Shown one piece after another: positions 32,701-40,927 of a stretch of DNA of 64,000 nucleotides. Position numbers and translations under genes: made by a program. The notes below the pieces were generated by a model. It did not search any database and was not told where the DNA came from. It saw only the letters and a program-made list of their open reading frames with translations. This DNA is from Gammaproteobacteria bacterium (GTDB lineage Bacteria > Pseudomonadota > Gammaproteobacteria > Nevskiales > Nevskiaceae). Positions within the stretch are counted from its first letter, which is position 1. The number at the start of each line of letters is the position of its first letter. Location of the stretch: contig JAPLSB010000024.1 of the NCBI GenBank assembly GCA_026398875.1, forward strand, positions 1 through 64,000, given 5' to 3'.

Positions 32701-33821
32701 GCCAGCGCCTTGCGGTAGACGCGATAGGTCTTGTAAGCGTTGCTGCCCAGACCTTCGTTGATGCGCCGCATCGGCATGTTGTCTTCAAGAATCCACGACA
32801 GCTCGGCGCGCTCGTAGCCGAGCTTGCGCGCTTCGTTGCGCATCGCATCGATGATCAGGAACGGCAGTACCGCACCGACGAAGCCGGTGGCGTACTTGCG
32901 CCGCACACCCATCAGCGGCACCCGTGCGGACTTCACGCCCTTGACCTTCAGCCGCCACAGCAGCTTGGCCCAGCCGAACGGCAGCAGCTTGCCGTCGAGA
33001 TCGGCAATCGCTTCGTTGATGTTCGGCAGGCAGACACCGAAGCCGGCCGGCTCGCCATCGACATCGACGAACCAGACCAGCTTCTCGTTGAGGATCGGCC
33101 GCATCGCCTTGGCCAGGTGATCGGTATCGGCGGCAGTCAGCGGCTCGAAGCGCCAGTTGGCGGCCCAGGCATCGTTGAAGATCGCGCTGATCGATTCGAT
33201 GTCGCGGCGGTAGTGCTTGAAGTCCATGTGCCGCAACTTGAACGTATCCGGCAGCGGCCGCTTCATAAGATTGACGATCGACGCCGGCAGCGGCTGGGTG
33301 ATGTCGCTCAAGTAGGCGAACACGTCCTTGGCCTTGGCATAGCCGAGCGCTTCGATGTGGCCGGCGAGGTACTCGCGGTCATGCCCCATCATCAGCATTG
33401 GCGGGGTGTCGTGACCCTTGATCAGCAGGCCGGTTTCCTCGTTGATCGACAGGCTGAACGGCCCCAGCGATTCGCGCATGCCGCGCGCCTTCAGCCAGGC
33501 TTCGGCAGTCTCGAACAGCTTCCGGATCAGCGCCGCGTCGTTCTCCGCGGCGAGCATGCCGAAGTGACCGACGCCGTCGGTGGCATCGCGATTGACCTGA
33601 GCGCTGATGCGGCCGACGTCGCGGCCATCGCGTACCGCCAGCCACAGCTGCACTTCGGTATGGGCGAACAGCGGGTTGTGCTTCGGCGACAGCGCTTCAT
33701 TGCGCTCCATGTCCAGCGGCGTCACCCAGTTCGGATCGCCGGCATGCAGCCTGGCCGGCAGGCGAATGAAGCGCTGCTTCAAGGCGGCCGAGTCGACCGG
33801 CACGATGGTGATCGTGGACAT
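32697..33821 (-). CDS. GNAT-fold N-acyltransferase, candidate bacterial ceramide synthase
   Basis: This 374-residue protein opens ALKQRFIRLPARLHAGDPNWV and continues with NEALSPKHNPLFAH and VGRISAQVNRDA, the pattern of a GNAT family found beside spt in sphingolipid-making alphaproteobacteria. A second GNAT-like half covers about residues 215-374 (WFVDVDGEPAGFGVCLP). In Caulobacter the bacterial ceramide synthase is a GNAT-type protein unrelated to eukaryotic ceramide synthases. Location about 12 kb from spt, within the same lipid locus, supports that role. It is sandwiched between lptG and a nucleotidyltransferase in one operon. Assignment as bCerS is inference; other N-acyl transfers are possible. 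Confidence 0.7.
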   Translation of the reverse strand: MSTITIVPVDSAALKQRFIRLPARLHAGDPNWVTPLDMERNEALSPKHNPLFAHTEVQLWLAVRDGRDVGRISAQVNRDATDGVGHFGMLAAENDAALIRKLFETAEAWLKARGMRESLGPFSLSINEETGLLIKGHDTPPMLMMGHDREYLAGHIEALGYAKAKDVFAYLSDITQPLPASIVNLMKRPLPDTFKLRHMDFKHYRRDIESISAIFNDAWAANWRFEPLTAADTDHLAKAMRPILNEKLVWFVDVDGEPAGFGVCLPNINEAIADLDGKLLPFGWAKLLWRLKVKGVKSARVPLMGVRRKYATGFVGAVLPFLIIDAMRNEARKLGYERAELSWILEDNMPMRRINEGLGSNAYKTYRVYRKALA

Positions 33822-33856
33822 GGGTGGTGCAGTCTCCGAAAGGGAAAGCGTGTGGT

Positions 33857-34945
33857 TCAGTGCCGATCGAGCCGGTACACGAACGCGAGGCCGAGCAGCA
33901 CGAACAGCGTCGGTGCGATCAACGCGGCCAGCAGCGGCGCCAGCGTGCCGGCTTCGCCAAGCGCGGACAGCAGGCCATTGATCAGCAGGAACACAAGGCC
34001 AGTCGCCAGCGCGCCGAGCACCTGCGCGCCGCCGGCACCACCTCGGGTCAGCGCGATGGCGACCGGCGTCGCCAGCAGCAGCATGACGATCGCGGCCAGC
34101 GGGTCGCTGAACGCGCGGGCGATCCGGGTGCGGTAGAACGCGTCGGTCTTGGTGCCGGACTGGCTACCGGCCAGCACCTGTGCGGCCAGTCCGCCGGAGA
34201 CATACGGCTCGGATGCCGACAGGCGCATCAGATCGGCCGGCTTCAGCCGCGTATCCCACGGCAGCGCAGCCTGCAGCGGCGCGTGGCTGCCGGCCTGCAG
34301 GTCGGTCACCACCGCATCGATCAGCGACCACTGGCCATCGACGTATTCGGCGCGCGCGGCCACCGTCCGGCTCAGCAGTCGGCCAAGGTCATCGCGACGG
34401 TAGATGCGGATGTCGTCGAGACGGCGGCCGTCCGGCTTCACGGTGGCCACGCCGACCACCGCACCACCGGTGCGGAACCACAGCAGCTCGGTGTCCGGAT
34501 CCTTGTCGGGGGATGGCGGCAGGCTGGCCCACCACGCGGTCAGCGCCTTCTGCGATTTCGGCACTACCGCTTCGGCCAGCAGGCCATGCAGCAGGCCGAT
34601 GACAATCGCGGTCGGCAGCAGCGCCAGCAGCACGCGGCGGAACGGCAGGCCGGCAGCGCGCATCGCGCAGATCTCGTTCTGTCGCGACAAGGTCGAGAAG
34701 CTGAAGATCGCGCCGAGTAGTGCTGCCAGCGGCAGCGCCTGCAGCAGCACGCTCGGCGAGCGCAGCAGCGTGTAGTGGGCAATGCCGGCAAAGCCCTGGC
34801 CACGGCTCAGGATGTCGGTCGAGTTCTCCAGCAGATCGAGCACCTGAAACAGGCCGCCGAGCCCGCACAGCACGGCGAAGCTGCGCAGCGCCAGCAGGTT
34901 GCGCAGATAGCCGCCGAGTGCGCTGCCGAACAGGAACAGCCTCAT
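33857..34945 (-). CDS. lptG: LptG-like permease of the Lpt lipid exporter
   Basis: This 362-residue inner-membrane permease has the LptG/LptF layout: a helix near the N-terminus, LLGAIFSFSTLSRQNEICAM with the conserved coupling region after helix 2-3, a periplasmic beta-jellyroll (about residues 130-260), and three C-terminal helices. The start MRLFLFGSALGGYL overlaps the lptF stop by four bases. LptFG normally pairs with LptB to extract LPS. Usual gammaproteobacterial neighbours (pepA) are absent, and sphingolipid genes surround it. A dedicated second exporter is therefore possible. Confidence 0.85.
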   Translation of the reverse strand: MRLFLFGSALGGYLRNLLALRSFAVLCGLGGLFQVLDLLENSTDILSRGQGFAGIAHYTLLRSPSVLLQALPLAALLGAIFSFSTLSRQNEICAMRAAGLPFRRVLLALLPTAIVIGLLHGLLAEAVVPKSQKALTAWWASLPPSPDKDPDTELLWFRTGGAVVGVATVKPDGRRLDDIRIYRRDDLGRLLSRTVAARAEYVDGQWSLIDAVVTDLQAGSHAPLQAALPWDTRLKPADLMRLSASEPYVSGGLAAQVLAGSQSGTKTDAFYRTRIARAFSDPLAAIVMLLLATPVAIALTRGGAGGAQVLGALATGLVFLLINGLLSALGEAGTLAPLLAALIAPTLFVLLGLAFVYRLDRH

Positions 34946-36132
34946 CGCGCCTTCGCTGCCGGTTTCAGGCGCGCCAGCAGCGCTGCCACCACGTCCTCGA
35001 CGGCCGACACGGCACGCGTCACCGGGTTGTCGCCGGGCCGCGCCAGGCTCTGGCTGTAGATCCAGCCGCACAGGCCCGCGAACACCAGCCACGGCAGCCA
35101 GACGCCAAGGTAGGCGTTGACCTTGCCGGACTCCGCCAGGCTTTCGCCAAGCTGCAGGCTGTTGTGGAACAGCAGCATCAGCACGGCGGCAACGATCAGG
35201 CTGGCAGTGCGCTTGCCGCGCTTGGCCGACATGCCGAGCGGAATCGCCAGCAGCGGCAGCAGCGGCAGCGACAGCGTACGCGCCAGCCGGCCGTTGAATT
35301 CGCCGATGAGCTTGGCGGCGCTGATCGGCGCGTCCTGTCCGGGCAGGCCGCCAGCCAGCAGTTCCGGCGCCGTCAGCTCGCGTTCGTTGCCACCGCGCGC
35401 GCGGAACGGCGGAGCGTCCGGCGTGAATGCGGTGTTGCTTTCCATGCGCTGGTAGCGCACCGACAGCAGGCCGCTGCCGGGCTTGTCGCGGACGTGCTCG
35501 CCGTCGTTCAGGGTCAGCTTCAGCACACGGCTGTCGGCGGAAGGCGTCAATGCGCCGGTTTCGCCAACCGTCAGTTCCTCGCGGCCGTCGACGTCACGGC
35601 GGATGAATACCCGCTTGAGCTTGCGACCGCTGTTGTCGACCTCGTCGGCGGTCAGCGTGTAACCGCTGCCGGCGCTGGCGAAGGTGCCCGGCTGCAGGCG
35701 GGCATCCCAACCAGCGTTGAGTGCCGAGTACATCACGGCGCGATAGTTGTAGCGGGCATAGGGCTGCAGCCAGCCGAAGACAGCGGCGCTGAGCAGCGAC
35801 AGCAGCAGCGATACGACCAGAAACGGCCGCGTCAGCCGCGCGATCGACTGGCCGCCGGCAAGATAGGCATCAAGTTCGTTCTCATCGCCGAGCTTGGACA
35901 CGACGACGAACAGCGCCACGAAGAACGCCGCCGGCAGCGCCAGGCCGAGGTAGTGCGGCACCAGATTCAGCACCAGCTTGAACACGGCCGGCAGGGCATG
36001 GCTGTTCTCGGCCAGGATGTCGAACAGCCGCAGCAGCCGTTCCAGCAGCAGCGCGATCAGCACCGTGCCGAGACACAGCGCGAACGCCGGCAGCAGCTGG
36101 CGCAGCAGATAGCGATCGAGCAAGGTCGGCAT
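34942..36132 (-). CDS. lptF: LptF-like permease of the Lpt lipid exporter
   Basis: This 396-residue permease begins MPTLLDRYLLRQLLPAF, typical of LptF. SKLGDENELDAYLAGGQSIA supplies the cytoplasmic coupling segment. A periplasmic jellyroll spans about residues 130-270, then RLARTLSLPLLPLLAIPLG opens the last three helices. Its start shares a base with the HIT gene stop (TGATG) and its stop overlaps lptG. Both halves of the transporter are intact. No lptB, lptC or lptA is present in this window. Confidence 0.88.
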   Translation of the reverse strand: MPTLLDRYLLRQLLPAFALCLGTVLIALLLERLLRLFDILAENSHALPAVFKLVLNLVPHYLGLALPAAFFVALFVVVSKLGDENELDAYLAGGQSIARLTRPFLVVSLLLSLLSAAVFGWLQPYARYNYRAVMYSALNAGWDARLQPGTFASAGSGYTLTADEVDNSGRKLKRVFIRRDVDGREELTVGETGALTPSADSRVLKLTLNDGEHVRDKPGSGLLSVRYQRMESNTAFTPDAPPFRARGGNERELTAPELLAGGLPGQDAPISAAKLIGEFNGRLARTLSLPLLPLLAIPLGMSAKRGKRTASLIVAAVLMLLFHNSLQLGESLAESGKVNAYLGVWLPWLVFAGLCGWIYSQSLARPGDNPVTRAVSAVEDVVAALLARLKPAAKAR

Positions 36133-36569
36133 CAGCGGCCCGGCCAGCGCGCGGCCAGCTCGGCGGCCAGCCTTATGACCTGCGCGTCATCAAGGCTCAC
36201 CGCTTCGGTCAACGCTGGCGGATTCGGCCAGCCGGCGTCACGGAACGTCAGTCCATCCCAGTCGCGGCTGCCGTCGTAACGGGGAATGACGTGAAAGTGC
36301 ACGTCCGGGTCGACCATCATCAGCATCAGCCAGTTGATGCGCTGGTACTCGACGAAGTCCTTCAGCAGCCGCTCGACACTGGTGGTGACGGTGCGCAACT
36401 CGGTGAACGCCTGGGCGCTGAGCGCCGAGAACGCGGTCGCCGGTTCCTTGCAGACCACCACGAGGCTGCCCAGCGTTGGCTGTTTCGGCCGCAGCTGGAC
36501 GGTCCAGCGAGCCGTTTCGGCGATTCGTGCGCGAGGCCAGGCGAACTTCAGGGCAGTGGGATTCGGCAT
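36132..36569 (-). CDS. HIT-family protein, modified histidine triad
   Basis: This 145-residue histidine-triad family protein has the triad region DVHFHVIPRYDG, where the first His of H-x-H-x-H is Asp while the catalytic middle His is kept. The family hydrolyses or transfers nucleotides from phosphoesters such as ApnA. It is the first gene of the lptFG-GNAT operon. A link to nucleotide-activated lipid intermediates is conceivable, though HIT proteins occur in many contexts. Confidence 0.8.
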   Translation of the reverse strand: MPNPTALKFAWPRARIAETARWTVQLRPKQPTLGSLVVVCKEPATAFSALSAQAFTELRTVTTSVERLLKDFVEYQRINWLMLMMVDPDVHFHVIPRYDGSRDWDGLTFRDAGWPNPPALTEAVSLDDAQVIRLAAELAARWPGR

Positions 36570-36605
36570 CGGCGCAGGTCAATGGGTGCGCAAGGGTAAC
36601 GCGAG

Positions 36606-37493
36606 TCAGCGCAGCCGATAACCGCCAGCCGCGACGAACGCCTGCGCCGCAGGATTCCAGCGCCGCGCCGTGACTTCGATCGTCCAGCGGCCGTCGATCC
36701 GCTCGAAGCCGAGCAGGTTCCAGCGCCCCCCTTCGTCCTTCGGATTCGGGATCGCCGAGACCGAAGGGACGCCCAGCACCGGCACCAGCCCGTTCGGCCC
36801 GGCAACCGGATCGAAACGGGCATCGCGGGAGTGCCCGTGCAGCAGCAGTTCGGCCCCGTGCTCGGCAATCACTGCCCGCAGCGCGGTGCGGTCATCGAGC
36901 GCCTTGCGCCGCCTGACCACGCCATCGGCCGGCGGATGGTGCAGCGCCACCACGCGCGCCAGACCACGGGCGCCGAGATCGGCCAGCAGTGCTGCCAGCG
37001 CGTCCAGCTGCGCGCGCCCGAGCTGGCCGCTGGCCAGACCCGGCGCCGTCGGCACGGCCGACGACAGGCCGATCAAGGCCAGCTCGCCGCGCACACGCAG
37101 GTACGGAAAGGCGGCCCTGCCGTCATCGCCGGTCATCCACGGCTGCCAGTGACCCCAGCCATCGGTGAGCGGCACAGGGACCAGCGCGTCGTGATTGCCG
37201 GGGACCACCGATACGTTGTACGGGTCGCCGAGCGAGGCCAGCCAGTGCCCAGCGGCGACGAATTCGCCCGGCAACGAAAAATTGGTGATGTCGCCGCTGA
37301 TCAGCCAGTGATCAGGCGCGTGAGCACGGACATCCGCGACCGCCGCCGCGAGCACCTGCGGGCTTTGCAGTTCACGGCGCCCGCGCGACCACGACAGCCG
37401 GCTGAGACTACGCTTCGAGAGGCGCTCGCCGAGCCGGGGCGGTGGCGCGGCGAAATGCAGGTGCGGGTCGGAGAAATGGGCCAGCCGGAACAT
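36606..37493 (-). CDS. Calcineurin-like metallophosphoesterase
   Basis: This protein of about 295 residues has the metallophosphoesterase motifs in order: SDPHLHF, SGDITNF, PGNHD, ALHHPPAD and LHGHSRD. The last motif is GHSR where GHxH is usual. The start chosen, MFRLAHFSDPHLH, fits the family; an upstream extension would run into the intergenic repeat and is rejected. LpxH-type enzymes belong to this fold, so a lipid pyrophosphate or phosphoester substrate is possible in this setting. The substrate is unknown. Confidence 0.85.
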   Translation of the reverse strand: MFRLAHFSDPHLHFAAPPPRLGERLSKRSLSRLSWSRGRRELQSPQVLAAAVADVRAHAPDHWLISGDITNFSLPGEFVAAGHWLASLGDPYNVSVVPGNHDALVPVPLTDGWGHWQPWMTGDDGRAAFPYLRVRGELALIGLSSAVPTAPGLASGQLGRAQLDALAALLADLGARGLARVVALHHPPADGVVRRRKALDDRTALRAVIAEHGAELLLHGHSRDARFDPVAGPNGLVPVLGVPSVSAIPNPKDEGGRWNLLGFERIDGRWTIEVTARRWNPAAQAFVAAGGYRLR

Positions 37494-37502
37494 GTGTCGT
37501 CT

Positions 37503-37769
37503 AGGGTCTGGTGACATTGCTTTGGTCGCTGCGGCGGAGGTCGTTTTTGCCCAGTGCAACGAGCGAGGAGGGGCGAATGGTGGACCCATTTGCGCGACGA
37601 GCGAGGCAGCAATGGGCAAAAACGATCCCGCCCCGGAGGGTTGCGGCCAAAAAGCCGCCGGCACTTCGTTGCGAACTTTGGCCATAGATGGCTATGACCT
37701 GCAGTTCGCGCCTCGCCCGGCGGCTTTATGGCCGGCAACGCAACGACCCAAGCAATGTCAACAGACCCT
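37503..37769. repeat. 267-bp intergenic element with inverted terminal repeats and two internal hairpins
   Basis: The ends AGGGTCTGGTGACATTGCTT (from 37503, continuing to 37528) and the complement of 37744-37769 match at 23 of 26 positions, forming terminal inverted repeats. Inside, GGTCGTTTTTGCCCAGTGC pairs with GCAATGGGCAAAAACGATCC. Farther in, a longer imperfect hairpin joins GCCGCCGG with CCGGCGGC and GGCCATAG with GCTATG. No protein is supported. The form resembles a MITE or a large REP-like intergenic repeat, but copies elsewhere could not be checked. It fills the gap between the metallophosphoesterase and the divergent CDP-alcohol transferase gene. Confidence 0.75.
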
Positions 37770-37845
37770 TGCCTGATCGCGGCCGTTGCCCGCCGTTTGC
37801 GCTGCTTTGCACCATAATACGGCGCTTTTTTCACGACCCCGCTTG

Positions 37846-39009
37846 ATGAATCCCGTCGCCACTCCTTCGAAGACCGTTCCGGCAGCGCCGGCCTGCGGCG
37901 TCATCACCGGTCGCAACAGCACGCTGCTGTGGGGCATGTCGTCGACCGAACGCCTGAGCCGTTGCCTGAAGCGCGCGGGCGTTCCCGAAGTGCGCATGGC
38001 GGACCGGCTGGGCGATCTCGTTGGCGGCACGGTGCTGGTGCTGTCGAACGACTGGGTATTCGATGTCTCGATCGTCATCGGCCTCGCCCGGCAGCCGGGC
38101 ACGCTGGTGATCGATCCGGTCAGCCGCCAGCCGGTGGCCGCCCATGTCGATGCGGGTCAGGTGCTGGCCGCCATCGCGCTGCTCGAAGGCGGCGGTGGCG
38201 CGCTGCCGTCCAGCGTCACGCGGGTCGGCCCCGAAGATGTCGGCGGCACCTACAACCATGAACTGCGCAAGAAGGAATCGCCGTACCTGCTGCAGCTGAC
38301 GCCGGAGACTCGCGCGGCCGTCGAGCGGCGGATGTTCAGCGGCAGTTACAAGGGTGTCACCGACTTCGTCACCAAGTACTGGTGGCCACGGCCGGCCGAA
38401 GTGGTGACGCGCTGGTGCGCGAAGCTCGGCATGAGCCCGAACATGGTCACGTCGATCGGTGCGATCGGCGTGATCTATTCGTTCTGGGCGTTCTGGCACG
38501 GCTTCTATCTCAGCGGCCTGGTCAGCGCCTGGATCATGACCTTCCTCGACACCGTCGACGGCAAGCTGGCCCGGGTGACGCTGACCTCGTCGAAGTGGGG
38601 CAATGTCTTCGATCACGGCATCGATCTGATCCACCCGCCGTTCTGGTGGTGGGCCTGGATCGTTGGCCTCGGCGCGGTAGGGCTGGCCTCGTCCTACGAC
38701 AGCCTCTGCCTGTGGGTGATCGTCGGCGGCTATGTCGTGCAGCGCATCCTCGAAGGCATCTTCGAGTGGCAGTTCGGCATGCACCCGCATGTCTGGCGGC
38801 CGTTCGACAGCTTCTTCCGGCAGATCACCGCTCGGCGCAACCCGAACCTGGTCATCCTCACGCCGCTGGCGCTGATTGGCCGTCCGGAAATCGGCATCGG
38901 GCTGGTGGCGTTGTGGACAGCGCTGAGCCTGGTCGTCCACGCCGTGCAGATCCTGCAGGCGCTGGCCGCACGGCGGCACGGTCCGATCACGTCCTGGCTG
39001 AGCCAGTAA
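37846..39009 (+). CDS. CDP-alcohol phosphatidyltransferase with N-terminal nucleotidyltransferase-like domain
   Basis: This protein is 387 residues long. The C-terminal half is an integral membrane CDP-alcohol phosphatidyltransferase with the complete active-site motif DGKLAR-x8-G-x3-D-x3-D (DTVDGKLARV and NVFDHGIDLI), which joins a CDP-activated lipid or alcohol to an alcohol. The N-terminal 150 residues (GRNSTLLWGMSSTERLSRCL) resemble a degenerate nucleotidyltransferase fold without the GxGxR loop. The architecture recalls fused IPCT-DIPPS enzymes. It is the first gene of a five-gene overlapping operon with a lipid kinase and a Tam41-like enzyme. It may make a ceramide or glycerolipid head group. 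Confidence 0.82.
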   Translation: MNPVATPSKTVPAAPACGVITGRNSTLLWGMSSTERLSRCLKRAGVPEVRMADRLGDLVGGTVLVLSNDWVFDVSIVIGLARQPGTLVIDPVSRQPVAAHVDAGQVLAAIALLEGGGGALPSSVTRVGPEDVGGTYNHELRKKESPYLLQLTPETRAAVERRMFSGSYKGVTDFVTKYWWPRPAEVVTRWCAKLGMSPNMVTSIGAIGVIYSFWAFWHGFYLSGLVSAWIMTFLDTVDGKLARVTLTSSKWGNVFDHGIDLIHPPFWWWAWIVGLGAVGLASSYDSLCLWVIVGGYVVQRILEGIFEWQFGMHPHVWRPFDSFFRQITARRNPNLVILTPLALIGRPEIGIGLVALWTALSLVVHAVQILQALAARRHGPITSWLSQ

Positions 39010-39974
39010 TGCGGGTCGGCATCATCCGGAACCCCAACAGCCAGAGAAATCGCCGGATCGGCGACCGGCTGGCCGAAGTGGTGCTGCCTCGCGGTGTGGA
39101 GCTGGTGCGGCTCGATCCGCGCTCGGCCGATGACGTGCCGAGCGTGGTCGCCGAATACGCCGGCCGCGGTCTGAGCCATCTGATTGTCGACGGCGGCGAC
39201 GGCACCTTGCGCGATGTGATGACCGCCCTGCCCGCCGCATTTCCGGAACGGCTGCCGACCTTGATGCTGATGGCCGGCGGCAACGCCAATCTGGCCACCA
39301 ATGACCTCGGCGGCGCCGGTCACGGTCCGGAAGCGCTGCAGCGCCTGCTCGACACGCTGGCCAGCGGCGGCGGCGAAATCCGCAGCCGCCAGCCGATCGA
39401 AACCCGCTGGCCGGATGGCTCGAAGCCGCCGGTGCTCGGCTTCTTCATCGGTGCGGCGGCGTTCTACAAGGGCTGGCGACTGGCGCTGGGTGCCGTGCAC
39501 GACAAGGGCTTCCTGCATGGTCCGGCACTGTTCGTGACCATGGCCAGTGCGCTTTGGCAGACGCTGGCCGGCGGCGCCAGCAACGAATGGCAAAGCGGCG
39601 TGACGCTCGGGATCGGTGTCGATGGTGCCGTCGTCGAGGATCGCCAGCGCTTCCTGTTCCTGGCCACCAGCCTGCACTGCCTGTTCGGCGGCCTGTGGCC
39701 GTTCTACGACCACGGTGACGCGCCCTTGCGCTGGCTCGATATCGATGCCCCGCCGCCGCGCTTCACGCGCAGCCTGCCGGGTCTGCTGCGCGGCAAGCCG
39801 AGCCGCTGGATGCGCGAAGCCGAGGCCTATCGCAGCGGTGGCGCGCAGCAGATCGCACTGCGTCTGGAAGCGCCGCTGGTGATCGACGGCGAGCCCTACA
39901 CGCCCGGTCCGTACGGCGAGGTTGAACTGCATGCCGGGCCGCTGCTGCACTTCTTTTCGCCGGGGCCGACATGA
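39009..39974 (+). CDS. Diacylglycerol kinase-family lipid kinase, candidate ceramide kinase
   Basis: This 321-residue lipid kinase has an N-terminal catalytic domain of the DAGK type: RNPNSQRNR for nucleotide, VDGGDGTLRDV as the glycine-rich loop, and MLMAGGNANLAT downstream. A beta-rich C-terminal domain follows. The stop of the upstream gene overlaps its ATG (TAATG). In Caulobacter the ceramide kinase CpgB is a DAGK-family enzyme, so phosphorylation of ceramide is a reasonable guess in this locus. Diacylglycerol or another lipid alcohol is the alternative. Confidence 0.8.
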   Translation: MRVGIIRNPNSQRNRRIGDRLAEVVLPRGVELVRLDPRSADDVPSVVAEYAGRGLSHLIVDGGDGTLRDVMTALPAAFPERLPTLMLMAGGNANLATNDLGGAGHGPEALQRLLDTLASGGGEIRSRQPIETRWPDGSKPPVLGFFIGAAAFYKGWRLALGAVHDKGFLHGPALFVTMASALWQTLAGGASNEWQSGVTLGIGVDGAVVEDRQRFLFLATSLHCLFGGLWPFYDHGDAPLRWLDIDAPPPRFTRSLPGLLRGKPSRWMREAEAYRSGGAQQIALRLEAPLVIDGEPYTPGPYGEVELHAGPLLHFFSPGPT

Positions 39975-40927
39975 ACGCGCCCCACGCTCGCAGCGCATTG
40001 CGGGCAGCGATTGCCGACGAACTGATGCTGCCGCTGCCGCCGGCCATTCATGCCGTGGCGGAAATGCTGGCGGCGCGCGGCCACGGGTCGGTCACTGCGG
40101 TGCTGTTCTATGGCTCGAACCTGCGCAGCGGCGCGCTCGATGGCGTGCTCGACTACTACGTGCTGGTCGATTCGCTGCGCGGCTGGTACGGCCCGGGCCG
40201 CTGGCTGCCGGCCGCCGCCAATCGCCTTTTGCCGCCGAGCATCCTGTATCTGGAGCCGGAGTGGCAGGGACTGAAGCTGCGCGCCAAGGTGGCCGTGCTG
40301 CGTGCCGACCAGTTCCGTCGTGCCATGCGCCGCACCGGTCTCGACACCACGATGTGGGCGCGTTATTCGCAGCCGGCCGCGCTGGCCTGGACCCGCGATG
40401 CAGCGAGCCGGGACGACGCGGTCGAGTCGGTCACCGAAGCGGTGATCAGTGCCGCCGGCTGGGCCGGCCGTCTGGGACCGGCCATCGGCGCAGCGAATGA
40501 CTACTGGCAGTCGCTGTTCAAGCGGACCTACGGCGCCGAGTTGCGTGTCGAGAAGGCCAGCCGCACCGACAGCCTGATGGCCTACGGCGGCGAACGCTAC
40601 GACCGTCTGCTGCCGCTGGCCTGGACCGCCGGTGCGCTGGCATTCAAGGCCATGGCCGATGGCCAGCTGCGGCCAGCGGTCAATGGCCTGTCGCGGCGGC
40701 TGGCCGCAGCGGGGTGGTCGTTGCGCCATCTGCTCGGCAAGCCGTTGAACTTCGTCCGGCTGATGAAGAGCGCCTACACCTTCGACGGCGGTGTCGACTA
40801 CCTGATCTGGAAGATCGAGCGCCACAGCGGCGTGCGCATGGAGATCACGCCCTGGCAACGCCGGCACCCGATCCTCGCGTCGCCGTACGTGCTGTGGCAG
40901 TTGAAGAAGCGCGGCGCGATCCGATGA
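39971..40927 (+). CDS. Tam41-like nucleotidyltransferase, candidate CDP-lipid synthase
   Basis: This 318-residue protein has a polymerase-beta-type nucleotidyltransferase core: LFYGSNLRSGALDGVLDYYV provides the GS motif and the metal-binding acidic residues of LDYYVLVD. ILYLEPEWQGLKLRAKVAVL follows, as in Tam41-type CDP-diacylglycerol synthases. No transmembrane segment is obvious. It overlaps both neighbours by four bases (ATGA). Between a lipid kinase and a flippase, and downstream of a CDP-alcohol transferase, it likely turns the lipid phosphate into a CDP-lipid. Whether the lipid is ceramide phosphate is inference. Confidence 0.65.
   Translation: MNAPHARSALRAAIADELMLPLPPAIHAVAEMLAARGHGSVTAVLFYGSNLRSGALDGVLDYYVLVDSLRGWYGPGRWLPAAANRLLPPSILYLEPEWQGLKLRAKVAVLRADQFRRAMRRTGLDTTMWARYSQPAALAWTRDAASRDDAVESVTEAVISAAGWAGRLGPAIGAANDYWQSLFKRTYGAELRVEKASRTDSLMAYGGERYDRLLPLAWTAGALAFKAMADGQLRPAVNGLSRRLAAAGWSLRHLLGKPLNFVRLMKSAYTFDGGVDYLIWKIERHSGVRMEITPWQRRHPILASPYVLWQLKKRGAIR

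Noticed and set aside
37494..37685. N-terminal extension of the metallophosphoesterase
   Set aside because: The extension is read entirely through the palindromic element and has no family similarity. The conserved metallophosphoesterase N-terminus starts at the ATG ending at 37493.
37492..37776. A 94-codon + strand frame inside the palindromic element
   Set aside because: It overlaps the inverted repeats and hairpins and shows no ribosome site or recognisable protein pattern.
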